This document shows, in pieces, positions 1-7,861 of a stretch of 64,000 nt of DNA. The stretch covers positions 186,001-250,000 of the forward strand of contig NZ_MLYP01000039.1 of NCBI RefSeq assembly GCF_001866645.1, read 5' to 3'. The notes beneath the pieces were generated by a model. That model made no database searches and had not been told where the DNA came from. It saw nothing but the letters and a program-made list of their open reading frames with translations. Made by a program: the position numbers and the translations under genes. Each line of letters starts with the position of its first letter. Positions within the stretch are counted from its first letter, which is position 1. Origin of the DNA: Streptomyces colonosanans (GTDB lineage Bacteria; Actinomycetota; Actinomycetes; Streptomycetales; Streptomycetaceae).

Positions 1-55
1 ATCCGCGTCGGACCCCGCCTTGCGCATCCCGCCCGGCGGATCGCGGCCCCGTGCT

Positions 56-82
56 TTGCCCTGTGGCCTTTCGGCCTAGTAC
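56..82 (+). promoter_or_regulatory. possible promoter of tRNA-Ser(GCU)
   Basis: A TTGCCC hexamer at 56-61 and TAGTAC at 77-82 are 15 nt apart, about 80 bp before the tRNA. The spacing is short and the match weak, so this is only a candidate. Confidence 0.25.
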
Positions 83-163
83 CGTGGGGGGCGATTGGTG
101 ACACGCCGCTCGACTGTGTCATCATCTGCACGCACCATTCGCGCTCGCGCGGACGGTTGTGCT

Positions 164-254
164 GGAGGCGTCGCCTAGTCCGGTCTATGGCGCCGCACTG
201 CTAATGCGGTTTGGGTCTTAAAGCCCATCGAGGGTTCAAATCCCTCCGCCTCCG
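164..254 (+). tRNA. tRNA-Ser(GCU)
   Basis: The acceptor strands GGAGGCG (164-170) and CGCCTCC (247-253) pair. The anticodon loop ctGCTaa reads AGC/AGU serine codons. A long variable arm and a GGTTCAAAT T-loop complete a class II tRNA. CCA is not encoded. Confidence 0.95.
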
Positions 255-262
255 CGCTTGAT

Positions 263-299
263 CACCGAAGCCCCGGTCCTCACGGCCGGGGCTTCGGTG
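263..299 (+). terminator. hairpin terminator after tRNA-Ser(GCU)
   Basis: A near-perfect inverted repeat (CACCGAAGCCCCGG and its complement) lies 9 nt after the tRNA. It is a GC-rich hairpin without a real T run, typical of Streptomyces. Confidence 0.75.
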
Positions 300-490
300 T
301 TTCCGGGATGGCGTCGCCTCCCGGCCGGCCGGCCCGCCCCGCGAACCACCTTGCCCCCTGCAGTGCGTTTCCGCAGGTCACAAGGGGTGTGGCAAACGGA
401 TTTCACATGGCGGCGGCAGTCATGTAATGTTCTTCCTGTCGCCGCGAGCGGGCCGAAAGGACCGGGAGCGGGGGCGAAAATAAAAGACAA

Positions 491-563
491 GCACTCGTAG
501 CTTAACGGATAGAGCATCTGACTACGGATCAGAAGGTTGCAGGTTCGAATCCTGCCGAGTGCA
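491..563 (+). tRNA. tRNA-Arg(ACG)
   Basis: The acceptor strands GCACTCG and CGAGTGC pair. The anticodon loop ctACGga lies between TCTGA and TCAGA stems, and the T-arm GGTTCGAAT is canonical. It is the likely attachment gene of the decayed integrase just downstream. Confidence 0.95.
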
Positions 564-571
564 CATAGATC

Positions 572-604
572 AGAGGCCCCGCCGGTTCGCCCGGCGGGGC
601 CTCT
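572..604 (+). terminator. terminator after tRNA-Arg(ACG)
   Basis: A perfect hairpin with AGAGGCCCCGCCGG / CCGGCGGGGCCTCT arms follows the tRNA by 8 nt. Confidence 0.8.
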
Positions 605-667
605 GACGTCAGTGAGTGACATCAACACCTGCGTTGGCCGTGCGGACGACGTCATGAAAGCACCCGA

Positions 668-880
668 CTACAAGATCTCCTCTTTGAGATCGTCGCCCAA
701 CGCATCGTCCGTCCGATCCGCAGCCGCGCGCAGCGTCGCCCCCATCACGTGCGCGTAGGTGTCCAACGTCATCGTGATCATGCTGTGGCCCAGCGTCTCC
801 ATGACGGTGCGCGCGTCGACGCCTTGGGCCGGCAGCAGCGACGCGCAGGTCGTGCACCCGCACGCGCCAACCTGATGTGA
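668..880 (-). pseudogene. tyrosine-recombinase (phage/ICE integrase) C-terminal remnant
   Basis: The minus strand encodes ARTVMETLGHSMITMTLDTY followed by AHVM, the end of the catalytic domain of tyrosine integrases. It contains the LGH motif and the nucleophile Tyr of the LDTYAHV stretch. Upstream, RVHDLR (box II Arg-His-x-x-Arg region) is present but in another frame. The join reads CACGACCTGCGCGTCGCTG, which fits an 11-nt loss from an expected HDLRHTCASLL. No N-terminal domain is recognisable further upstream, so the gene is truncated and frameshifted. Its 3' end points at tRNA-Arg about 105 bp away, the usual geometry of an integrase beside its att site. Loss of function is clear; the element type is inferred. 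Confidence 0.8.
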
Positions 881-1032
881 GCGACGGCATGGAGGACACA
901 TGTGAATGCCCTGCGATGCCCCGGGGCTCGCGGTGAGACCGTGAGGCGTGTTGATGGCGGCGTGCCCAGGCGTGAGCCCGCGTCCGTACAGGGTCCGCGG
1001 ACTCTTTGCGGGCCCGGCATGAACGCTGGGAG

Positions 1033-1530
1033 TTACGACCCCCGGGTGCTGCGCGCGTAACGGCGGTGCAGCGCACGCAGCTGGGACACCTGCTTCTCGA
1101 AGTCCCCCACGTCGGCGGCGCCGACCCACGGCACCGGCAGCGAGACCATGGAGCCGTCGCGCAGTGTGGCCGCGACACGCAGGTTCGAACGACGGACGCG
1201 GGGGTCGGCAGCGGCTACCCGCAGGTCCTCCAAGCGGACGATCTCGTCCCACTCCAGCCGCCGCCACCGCAGCACCGTGCGGAATCGCAGCCCGTCCGGG
1301 CCCGCCTCCACCCGTCGCCTGAGCAGCCCGAGCGCGCACCCGACGGCCCCCACACCCACGATCGCGGAAATGATCCCCCAATCCTGCGCGCCCGGAGCAC
1401 CGAGGCGTGCCGCACCCCCCGCCGCAACCGCGAAGAGCGCGGACAACGCGGTCCACCAGCGTGCGGACTTCCCTTCCCACCGCAACGACAACTCAGCATG
1501 ACCGGCCATCCGCGTGATCATGCCATCCAT
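1033..1530 (-). CDS. PH-domain membrane protein
   Basis: A protein of about 165 aa with two membrane-spanning segments (about residues 25-45 and 50-70). It is followed by a bacterial PH-like domain containing GPDGLRFRTVLRWRRLEWDEI and a VSLPVP strand. This layout matches the PH-domain family of small actinobacterial membrane proteins of unknown function. Starts at 1530, 1521 and 1509 are all possible; ATG at 1521 has a GGATGG Shine-Dalgarno-like sequence at the best distance. It stands alone between the integrase relic and the TetR-hydrolase operon. The function is not known. Confidence 0.75.
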   Translation of the reverse strand: MDGMITRMAGHAELSLRWEGKSARWWTALSALFAVAAGGAARLGAPGAQDWGIISAIVGVGAVGCALGLLRRRVEAGPDGLRFRTVLRWRRLEWDEIVRLEDLRVAAADPRVRRSNLRVAATLRDGSMVSLPVPWVGAADVGDFEKQVSQLRALHRRYARSTRGS

Positions 1531-1584
1531 CCGCTACTTACGCTCGCCTGACGGCCAGTCATCCCCTGTACCTCGCCGCCCCTT

Positions 1585-2157
1585 TCACGGGAGGGGCCCA
1601 GCATCACGAGGTGAGTGCAGGCCGGTGATGACCATATGGATCAGCAGGTCGTAGCTCTCGTCCAGTTTCTCGGGGAGTCCGAACGCGCCTTCGCTCTCCA
1701 GGGCGGCGAAGCCGTGGACGACGGCGCGCAGGCATCGGGCCGCGTGGATCGCCGCGGAGTCCTCCATGCCGTAGGCCCGCAAGGTGGCGAGCACGATGTT
1801 GATCAGTCGCGTGCCGGCCTCGGCCGTCCGTGGCTCGGGGCTGTGGACGAGTGCCGCGTAGCGGTTCGGGTGCGCCAACGCGTAGTTGCGCCAGGCCGAC
1901 ATGAGTGCGCCGATCGCCTCGTCTGCGGAGCGTCCGAGCACGGCCTCGCCGACCTGGTCCGCGATCTCGTTCATGATGCGCGCTGAAAGAAGGTCGCGCA
2001 GCTCGGCAAGGTTGCGCACGTGCTTGTAGAGAGACGGGGTGGCCACACCCGCCCGGCCGGCGACCGCCGACAGGGTCAGGGCGGCGGGAGAGTCCTCGTC
2101 GAGGATCCGTAGCGCGACATCGACCACCGCGTCCGCGGAGAGCGTGGTTCTAGCCAC
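1585..2157 (-). CDS. TetR family transcriptional regulator (WHG-type C-terminus)
   Basis: A 190-aa protein. An N-terminal TetR DNA-binding domain is visible (residues about 8-55, with the helix-turn-helix at LSAVAGRAGVATPSLYKHVR). The C-terminal ligand domain resembles the WHG group. It starts with GTG at 2157 and overlaps the stop of the upstream hydrolase by 8 nt (GTGGCTAG), so the two are co-translated. A 15-bp perfect palindrome in front of the hydrolase is the likely operator, which would make the operon self-repressed. The ligand is unknown. Confidence 0.9.
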   Translation of the reverse strand: MARTTLSADAVVDVALRILDEDSPAALTLSAVAGRAGVATPSLYKHVRNLAELRDLLSARIMNEIADQVGEAVLGRSADEAIGALMSAWRNYALAHPNRYAALVHSPEPRTAEAGTRLINIVLATLRAYGMEDSAAIHAARCLRAVVHGFAALESEGAFGLPEKLDESYDLLIHMVITGLHSPRDAGPLP

Positions 2158-2986
2158 GTGGGCTGACCTTGAGGAAGGCCGTGATGGCTGCGGTGACTTC
2201 GGCGGGGAACTGGACGTGTGCGTAGTGGCCCGCCCCCTCGATCATCTCAAGGCGGCCGAGGCCCGTGGGCATCCCTGCCACGACGCCCTCGCCCTCGGCC
2301 CCGGGGTCGGCCCAGTCGGGGTCGAGCGTGCCACCGATGACCAGAGCGGGGCACTGGATGCCAGCGAGTACGGCACCCGCGTCGGTGGGTGCGGACATAC
2401 CCATCCTGCTGACGACCGCCATCCGGCCCGGCCTGCGCAGGTCGGCGTCGAGAGCGGCGATATGGTCGGCGACGTCGGCGGGCCTGAGGCCCGGGTAGGC
2501 GTGGTCGAGGTAACGCTTCCACAGCCCGACGCTGCGCAGGAGCCCGGCACCCATGAGCAGCGCCATGCCCTTGCGGTAGCGGGCGTGGGACGCCAGAGCG
2601 CCCAGGTCGATCTTCTGCGCGCGGGTGAACGGACTGATCTCGACGATGGCGCTGACCAGTTCGGGGTCCCGCGCCGCCGCGATGGTGGCGGCGCCACCGG
2701 CGAAGGAGTGGCCCACGATGACGGCGGGGCCGCCCAGGTGCCGGATCAGAGCGAGCAGGTCGGCCGCCACATCGGTGCGGGTGTAGGACGCCCAGCCGGT
2801 GCTGGACTCGCCGTGCCCGCGCAGGTCGGTGTTGACGATGCGGAATCCGACGGCGGCGAGACGTGCGGCCACCTCGCGGTAGGCCGCCCTGTTGTCGCCC
2901 ATGCCGTGGGCGAGCACGATCAGCGGGCCCTCGCCTGTCACGTCGTAGGCGAGCCGTCCGTCGTCGACCTTCAAGAACTCGGTCAT
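2150..2986 (-). CDS. alpha/beta hydrolase
   Basis: A 278-aa soluble alpha/beta-hydrolase. The oxyanion-hole motif HGMG is near residue 27, the nucleophile elbow GHSFAG puts Ser94 in place, and Asp222 (GTLDPD) and His254 (GAGH) complete the triad. The ATG at 2986 was chosen because it begins the conserved MTEFLKVDDG and has a GGGGA Shine-Dalgarno; longer in-frame starts run into the operator region. It is first in an operon with the tetR gene that follows. The substrate cannot be told from sequence; a small ester or lactone is typical of the family. Confidence 0.9.
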   Translation of the reverse strand: MTEFLKVDDGRLAYDVTGEGPLIVLAHGMGDNRAAYREVAARLAAVGFRIVNTDLRGHGESSTGWASYTRTDVAADLLALIRHLGGPAVIVGHSFAGGAATIAAARDPELVSAIVEISPFTRAQKIDLGALASHARYRKGMALLMGAGLLRSVGLWKRYLDHAYPGLRPADVADHIAALDADLRRPGRMAVVSRMGMSAPTDAGAVLAGIQCPALVIGGTLDPDWADPGAEGEGVVAGMPTGLGRLEMIEGAGHYAHVQFPAEVTAAITAFLKVSPRG

Positions 2987-3000
2987 GCCGTCCCCACAGG

Positions 3001-3037
3001 AGCTAATGTCTGTAACTAAAAAGCTAATGCCATTAGC
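3001..3037. promoter_or_regulatory. putative TetR operator upstream of the hydrolase
   Basis: GCTAATGCCATTAGC (3023-3037) is a perfect 15-bp palindrome. The half-site AGCTAATG is also present at 3001-3008. It lies 37-51 bp before the hydrolase start. Assignment to the neighbouring TetR is inference. Confidence 0.55.
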
Positions 3038-3180
3038 CTCACCTGTCAAACGAGGCCCGAGCGTGTGCCCTCCGCGCACCCGGTGCGTCTCCCGTGGGCG
3101 CGCCGGCCCGCCGGTCCGTCTTCCGCGTCGTCCCTCCTTCCGGACCGCGTTGTCAGTGGCCGCCTCTACTCTCGACAGCA

Positions 3181-4050
3181 ATGACTCAGGTGTGGCGATG
3201 CACGGGGCTGCGGTGGGGGGACGGCGTGCCCGTGCTCGGGTGGGAAGGCGGGCGGGGCAGTCGTCTGCAGCGGGGGAAGCGGGTGGCCTTCGCCGTCGTG
3301 GCGGGGGGTGTGCGGACGTGTGTGGGTGCGCGGGGGCACGGGTGTCCGGCGCGGGCCGTGGTGTCCGGGCGGAGTACCGGCGCGCGGTGCGAGGAGTGCG
3401 CGCGGCTCGATCGGATGCATTCCGTCGCAGCCGACGCCGCCGTCGACGATCCGCAGCCGTACCACGTGTATCTGGCGTGGTTCGGGCCCGGCATGGTCAA
3501 GGTCGGGATCACGGCGGTCCGGCGCGGTCCAGCGCGGTTGTTGGAACAGGGCGCCGTCTCCTTCACCTGGCTGGGGCGCGGGCCGCTGATGGCGGCACGG
3601 CGTGCGGAGGAGCTGCTGCGCGCCGCGCTGCGGGTGCCGGACCGGATTCCGTACGCCGACAAGCGGGCGGTACGTGCTGCGTTGCCGCCCGCCGGGGAGC
3701 GGGCCGCTGAACTTGCGGAGCTGCACGCGCGGGCGGTGGCACTCGCCGGCTGGCCGGAGTCGCTGGAGCGGGCGCCGTTCCGGGTCGTCGACCACAGCGG
3801 GGTGTTCGGGCTCGACGGGCTGGCACGGGCGGACGGTGTGGTGGGCGAGTTGGTCGCCGGCGGGGTGGTGAGCGGCGAGCTTCTGGCTGCCGCAGGGCCC
3901 GATCTGCACATGGCCACCGGACGCGGTTGCGTCGTACTGGACACGCGGTTGATGACGGGGTGGGAGCTGACGGCCGCCTCGGGGAGGGATGAAACGACCG
4001 TGCCGATACGGGAGGTGGGGGACGCGGGTGTTCAGGACGGGCTGTTCTGA
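3181..4050 (+). CDS. DUF2797 family protein
   Basis: A 289-aa protein of the DUF2797 family. The N-terminal part has scattered cysteines (WRCTG, GHGCPA) and a CEEC pair near residue 77, suggesting a small metal site. It is followed by YHVYLAWFGPGMVKVGIT, which resembles the core of GIY-YIG-like folds. ATG at 3181 begins MTQVWRCTGL, the usual start of the family. It is divergent from the hydrolase-tetR operon, sharing a 194-bp intergenic region. No function is established for the family that I know of. Confidence 0.8.
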   Translation: MTQVWRCTGLRWGDGVPVLGWEGGRGSRLQRGKRVAFAVVAGGVRTCVGARGHGCPARAVVSGRSTGARCEECARLDRMHSVAADAAVDDPQPYHVYLAWFGPGMVKVGITAVRRGPARLLEQGAVSFTWLGRGPLMAARRAEELLRAALRVPDRIPYADKRAVRAALPPAGERAAELAELHARAVALAGWPESLERAPFRVVDHSGVFGLDGLARADGVVGELVAGGVVSGELLAAAGPDLHMATGRGCVVLDTRLMTGWELTAASGRDETTVPIREVGDAGVQDGLF

Positions 4051-4170
4051 CGGGCGGAGGACCGTGGCCCTGCTGTCTCGGTATCGGGGTGCGCGGTGCA
4101 GGTGCAAATGCGCCTTACGGCAAGGCCGGTGGCCCCGATGGGCGGGCGGTGCCGGAGTCTTCCCGGGAGT

Positions 4171-4202
4171 TCCCTGAGAGGAACCTGTGCGTTTCTCAGG
4201 GA
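4171..4202. promoter_or_regulatory. inverted repeat upstream of the orphan response regulator
   Basis: TCCCTGAGA and TCTCAGGGA form a perfect 9-bp inverted repeat with a 14-nt loop. A further CTCTCAGGGG follows at about 4227-4236. It lies 54-85 bp before the response-regulator start and could be its operator, or the end signal of the preceding gene. Confidence 0.4.
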
Positions 4203-4255
4203 AATCACAGATCACTGAAAGAGCGCTCTCAGGGGACCTCGACAAGGTGTCCCCC

Positions 4256-4996
4256 ATGACCACGACCTCGCCCCAGAGGCGCACCGAACTGCTCAGGCCG
4301 GACGGGGGTCCCGTCCGAGTCCTGGTGGTGGACGACGAGCTGTCGATCGCCGAACTGCTGTCCATGGCACTTCGCTACGAAGGCTGGCAGATCCGCAGCG
4401 CGGGTGATGGGCAGGGCGCGATGCGGACCGCGCGCGAGTTCCGGCCCGACGCGGTCATCCTCGACATGATGCTTCCGGACATGGGCGGCCTGGCCGTCCT
4501 GGGGGAGCTGCGGCGCGTGCTGCCCGACGTGCCCGTTCTCTTCCTGACCGCCAAGGACGGCGTCGAGGACCGGATCGCGGGTCTGACCGCCGGTGGGGAC
4601 GACTACGTCACCAAGCCGTTCAGTGTCGAAGAGGTCGTGGCCCGGCTTCGTGCTCTGATCCGGCGGTGCGGTGCCGCCGACCGCCGCTCCGAATCCGTGC
4701 TCGTCGTCGGCGACCTCACCCTCGACGAGGACAGTCACGAGGTGTCGCGGGGCGGTGAGAACATCCACCTCACCGCCACCGAGTTCGAACTACTCCGCTT
4801 CCTGATGCGCAACCCGCGGCGTGTGCTCAGCAAGGCGCAGATCCTGGACCGCGTGTGGTCGTACGACTTCGGCGGGAAAGCCAATGTCGTCGAGCTGTAC
4901 ATCTCCTACCTGCGACGGAAGATCGACGCAGGCCGCGAGCCGATGATCCACACCCGGCGCGGCGCCGGATACCTGATCAAGCCCGCGGTGTCCTGA
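4256..4996 (+). CDS. OmpR/PhoP-family response regulator (orphan)
   Basis: A 246-aa response regulator. The receiver domain has the acidic pair in VVDDE, the phospho-acceptor Asp70 (VILDMMLPD) and Lys120 (DDYVTKPF). The C-terminal winged helix (about 145-240) includes LTATEFELLRFLMRNP and the recognition-helix region VVELYISYLRRKI. ATG at 4256 gives the usual length; an upstream in-frame ATG exists but would cover the inverted repeat. A sensor kinase normally follows such genes. Here only about 16 basic codons of a possible kinase start remain before the frame runs into a transporter tail, so the regulator has lost its partner. Confidence 0.9.
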   Translation: MTTTSPQRRTELLRPDGGPVRVLVVDDELSIAELLSMALRYEGWQIRSAGDGQGAMRTAREFRPDAVILDMMLPDMGGLAVLGELRRVLPDVPVLFLTAKDGVEDRIAGLTAGGDDYVTKPFSVEEVVARLRALIRRCGAADRRSESVLVVGDLTLDEDSHEVSRGGENIHLTATEFELLRFLMRNPRRVLSKAQILDRVWSYDFGGKANVVELYISYLRRKIDAGREPMIHTRRGAGYLIKPAVS

Positions 4997-5029
4997 GCAG
5001 GCGACGACGGCCGCATACGCAGAGACGAC

Positions 5030-5400
5030 GCCGCGGCACGGTCGCCGACCCCGCCATGGCGCACGCCATCACGAGTGCCATCCCGCCCACGAAGGCGGGC
5101 GTGGGCGCGGGCATCAACGGCACGCTCGTGGAATTCGGCGACGGCCTGGGCGCGGCGGTGCTCGGGGCGGTCCTCACCTCCCGCGTCGCGGTGCTGATTC
5201 CGGTCGCCGCGACGTCCCTGCCGGGGGCGTCGGCGGGCTCGGCGGCGGAGCGGCGTCGTGTTCCGGACGCGCGTTCCTCCGGTATGACGGACAGTCATAC
5301 GGTGAAGGCGGTGGCCGTACTGCTCGGGGGGCTGGTGGCGGCGGCGTTGCTGCGGAGGGCGGAGCGGGCAGACTCGGAGGTGGTGGCCGCCGCCTGGGGC
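5030..5400 (+). pseudogene. C-terminal fragment of a DHA2 (EmrB/QacA) MFS transporter, fused behind a kinase-like start
   Basis: The reading frame around 5040-5380 encodes AMAHAITSAIPPTKAGVGAG, then LGAAVLGAVLTSRVAV and a last helix VKAVAVLLGGLVAAALL. These are the loop and final two helices of 14-TM drug exporters. Nothing of the first twelve helices is present. The frame is open upstream through LSRRRRPHTQRRRRGT, which looks like the basic N-terminus of a histidine kinase. A single deletion that removed the kinase body and most of the exporter explains both. The downstream tetR probably once controlled the exporter. Confidence 0.7.
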
Positions 5401-5606
5401 CAGTGCCGGACGGCCGCGAAGGGAGGCGGACGTTGCCCGCCGGGGCACTCGATCGGGCGGCGCGGTCACCGTGCGGCTGCGGACCCCTGTGCGACTGGTC
5501 GCGCAGGGGTCCGGTCCCTTGCGGGGTACCCGCTCCCGGCGTTTCGTCCGGGCGCGGGGCACCTAGCATCGTGATCAGGCGTCGGAGTGTCGAGAGAAGG
5601 TGCGCC

Positions 5607-6380
5607 ATGGTGAAGGCAGCCCAAGGGGCGGGGCGTGCGGCGCGGACCAGCGTCTGGCTGGAGGGCAGGACACCCCGGGGCGGTAGCTCCCGCGGCGGCA
5701 GCCAGCCGTCCGGCCTGGATCGTGACCGGATCACCGAGACGACCGTACGGCTGCTGGACGCGGACGGCCTCGCGAAGTTCTCCATGCGGCGCCTGGCAGC
5801 CGAACTGAACGTCACCGCGATGTCGGTCTACTGGTACGTGGACACCAAGGACGACCTGCTGGAGCTGGCGCTGGACGCGGTCTTCGGCGAGATGCGGCTG
5901 CCGGGCGCCGACTCGGAGGAGGACTGGCGCGATCAACTGCGGGCCCTCGCGGCGGAGTACCGGGAACTGCTGGTGCGACACCCATGGGTGTCGCCGCTGA
6001 CCGGGACGTTCCTCAACATCGGCCCGCACGCCGTCGCCTTCTCGCTCACCGCGCAGCGGGTGATCGAGCTGACCGGGCTGCCCGCATACGGCCAGACGGG
6101 CGCGATCGCGGCGGTCTTCCAGTTCGTGTACGGGTTCGGCACGATCGAGGGCCACTTCGTCGAGCGCTGCGCGGCGGCCGGGATGAGCCAGGACGACTAT
6201 TTCCGACGGGCCATGAGCGCGGTGACGGAGAACCCCGCACTCGACGAGGTGATGCACCGGTCCGTGGACATCATGGAGGCCCGCGGCGGTGGCACGGTGA
6301 AGGAGATGCGCGAACGGGACTTCGCCTTCGCGCTGGAGACGCTGATCGCCGGGATCGAGGCGATGGTCGCCCAGGGATAG
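5607..6380 (+). CDS. TetR family regulator (TetR_C_1 type)
   Basis: A 257-aa regulator. A 35-residue Gly/Arg-rich N-terminal tail precedes the helix-turn-helix (about residues 40-85: SMRRLAAELNVTAMSVYWYV). The C-terminal domain is of the tetracycline-repressor type (FQFVYGFGTIEGHFVE). ATG 5607 has a GAGAGAAGG Shine-Dalgarno. It directly follows the tail of a drug exporter, its presumed former target. Confidence 0.85.
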   Translation: MVKAAQGAGRAARTSVWLEGRTPRGGSSRGGSQPSGLDRDRITETTVRLLDADGLAKFSMRRLAAELNVTAMSVYWYVDTKDDLLELALDAVFGEMRLPGADSEEDWRDQLRALAAEYRELLVRHPWVSPLTGTFLNIGPHAVAFSLTAQRVIELTGLPAYGQTGAIAAVFQFVYGFGTIEGHFVERCAAAGMSQDDYFRRAMSAVTENPALDEVMHRSVDIMEARGGGTVKEMRERDFAFALETLIAGIEAMVAQG

Positions 6381-6403
6381 CCCCCGGGCATCCGGCGCGG
6401 TGG

Positions 6404-6877
6404 TCAGTCCTCCGAGGCCACCAGGCGGGCCGGGAAACCGCCCGTCGCCACCGGGCCCCATCGCACCGGAGTCACCCGGATGATGGCCTTGCCCTGCTTG
6501 ATCATGGCCTGCCGGTACTCGTCCCAGTCCGGGTGCTCGCCCGCGATGTTGCGGTAGTACTCGACGAGCGGCTCGACGGAGTCCGGCGGGTCGATGACCT
6601 CCGCCGTGCCGTCGATCTGCACCCACGGCCCGTTCCACTCGTCGCTGAGCACGATCAGGCTGACCCGCTCGTCCCGCTTGGCGTTGCGGGTCTTGGCGCG
6701 CTCCGGGTAGGTGGAGACCACGATCCGCCCCGAGTCGTCGACCCCGCAGGTCAGCGGGGACCCCTGAGGGCTCCCGTCGGCCCGCCGCGTCAGCAGGATC
6801 GCGCGGTGGCGGGGTCGTACGAAGTCCAGCAGCTCGTCCAGCGTGACGGCGGTGTTGGTCGCGATGTTCGGTGCCAT
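6404..6877 (-). CDS. PPOX-class F420/FMN-dependent oxidoreductase
   Basis: A 157-aa split-beta-barrel flavoprotein of the pyridoxamine-phosphate-oxidase superfamily. The strand RHRAILLTRRADGSPQGSP, the cofactor-contact segment VVSTYPERAKTRNAKRDERV and the dimer-core strand WVQIDGTAEVI are in the family order and spacing. Actinobacterial members of this size usually bind F420 rather than FMN, which I infer for this one. It is a single gene, convergent with the preceding tetR and 53 bp from the YceI gene. The substrate is unknown. Confidence 0.85.
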   Translation of the reverse strand: MAPNIATNTAVTLDELLDFVRPRHRAILLTRRADGSPQGSPLTCGVDDSGRIVVSTYPERAKTRNAKRDERVSLIVLSDEWNGPWVQIDGTAEVIDPPDSVEPLVEYYRNIAGEHPDWDEYRQAMIKQGKAIIRVTPVRWGPVATGGFPARLVASED

Positions 6878-6930
6878 GGGGGCAGCCTAGGGGGCGGACC
6901 GGCCCGCACAGAGTGACCCCGCCGGGGGTG

Positions 6931-7752
6931 CTACGCCTGCGGCAGCGACTCGCCCTGCACCGCCTGGATGTCCAGCTCCACCTTCAGCGTCGTGCCGATC
7001 GCGGCGATGCCCGCCTGGATCACCTGGTTGTAGTTCATGGCGAAGTCCTCGCGGCGCAGTTCCGTCGTCGCGCGGAAGGCCGCGCGGGTGCCGCCCCACG
7101 GGTCGGAGCCGGTGCCGAGGTAGGCGAGGTCCAGATCCACGGGGCGTACGACGCCGTGCAGGGTCAGTTCGCCGTGGACCCTCCAGCGGTCCGAGCCCGC
7201 CGCGGTCAGGCCGGTCGAGCGGTAGGTGATCTCCGGGTACCGCTCGATGTCCAGGAAATCGGCCGACCGCAGGTGGGTGTCGCGCATGCCGTTGCCCGTG
7301 TCGATGGACTCGGCGCGGATGACGGCGTCGACGCGGGACTTCTCCACCTCGTCCGGGGCGATCTCGATGCGCCCGGAGAACTCCGTGAACCGGCCGTGCA
7401 CGCTGGAGATCCCGAGATGCTGCGCGACCGCGCCCACCGAGGAGTGGGCCGGGTCGATCGTCCACGGGCCGGGCGGCGGCAGCTCGGTACCGCCCTGCCG
7501 GGCGAGCGTCACCGTCCCGATCTCGGCCCGCCCGCTCGCCGTGACGATCGCGGTGGACGCGGCGGGCGCGTACCCGACCGCGGTCACGATCACGGTGTAG
7601 GCGCCGGGCGCCAGCGCGGTCGTGTCCCGTACGACCCCGTCCCCGTCGGCCTCGGCCCGCAGCACCTGCGTACCGGTCATATCGGTCACGGTGACGACCG
7701 CGTGCGACACGGCCCATCCGTCCCGCGTACGGATCCGTGCGGTCAGTCCCAT
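6931..7752 (-). CDS. YceI-family lipid-binding protein with N-terminal carboxypeptidase-regulatory-like domain
   Basis: A 273-aa protein. Residues 1-80 form a single beta-sandwich of the carboxypeptidase-regulatory-like type (GVVRDTTALAPGAYTVIV, VGYAPAA). Residues about 95-270 are a YceI lipocalin-like domain (WTIDPAHSSVGAVAQHLGIS, VDAVIRAESIDTGNGMRD, FLDIERYPEI). YceI proteins bind long isoprenoid chains and are often periplasmic, but no signal peptide is visible here. The start ATG 7752 follows a GAGGGAGACC stretch. It lies 109 bp downstream of an MFS gene whose own C-terminus carries three similar domains, so the pair may act together. Confidence 0.85.
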   Translation of the reverse strand: MGLTARIRTRDGWAVSHAVVTVTDMTGTQVLRAEADGDGVVRDTTALAPGAYTVIVTAVGYAPAASTAIVTASGRAEIGTVTLARQGGTELPPPGPWTIDPAHSSVGAVAQHLGISSVHGRFTEFSGRIEIAPDEVEKSRVDAVIRAESIDTGNGMRDTHLRSADFLDIERYPEITYRSTGLTAAGSDRWRVHGELTLHGVVRPVDLDLAYLGTGSDPWGGTRAAFRATTELRREDFAMNYNQVIQAGIAAIGTTLKVELDIQAVQGESLPQA

Positions 7753-7861
7753 CGTGTGGTCTCCCTCGAAATCCTTGAATGTCCCCGTAGAGGGGTCAAA
7801 AAAGTCCGGCTCACGGGGGCGCACCTCCGCTCAGAGCGCGCCCCCACGAGCCGGGGTCTCC

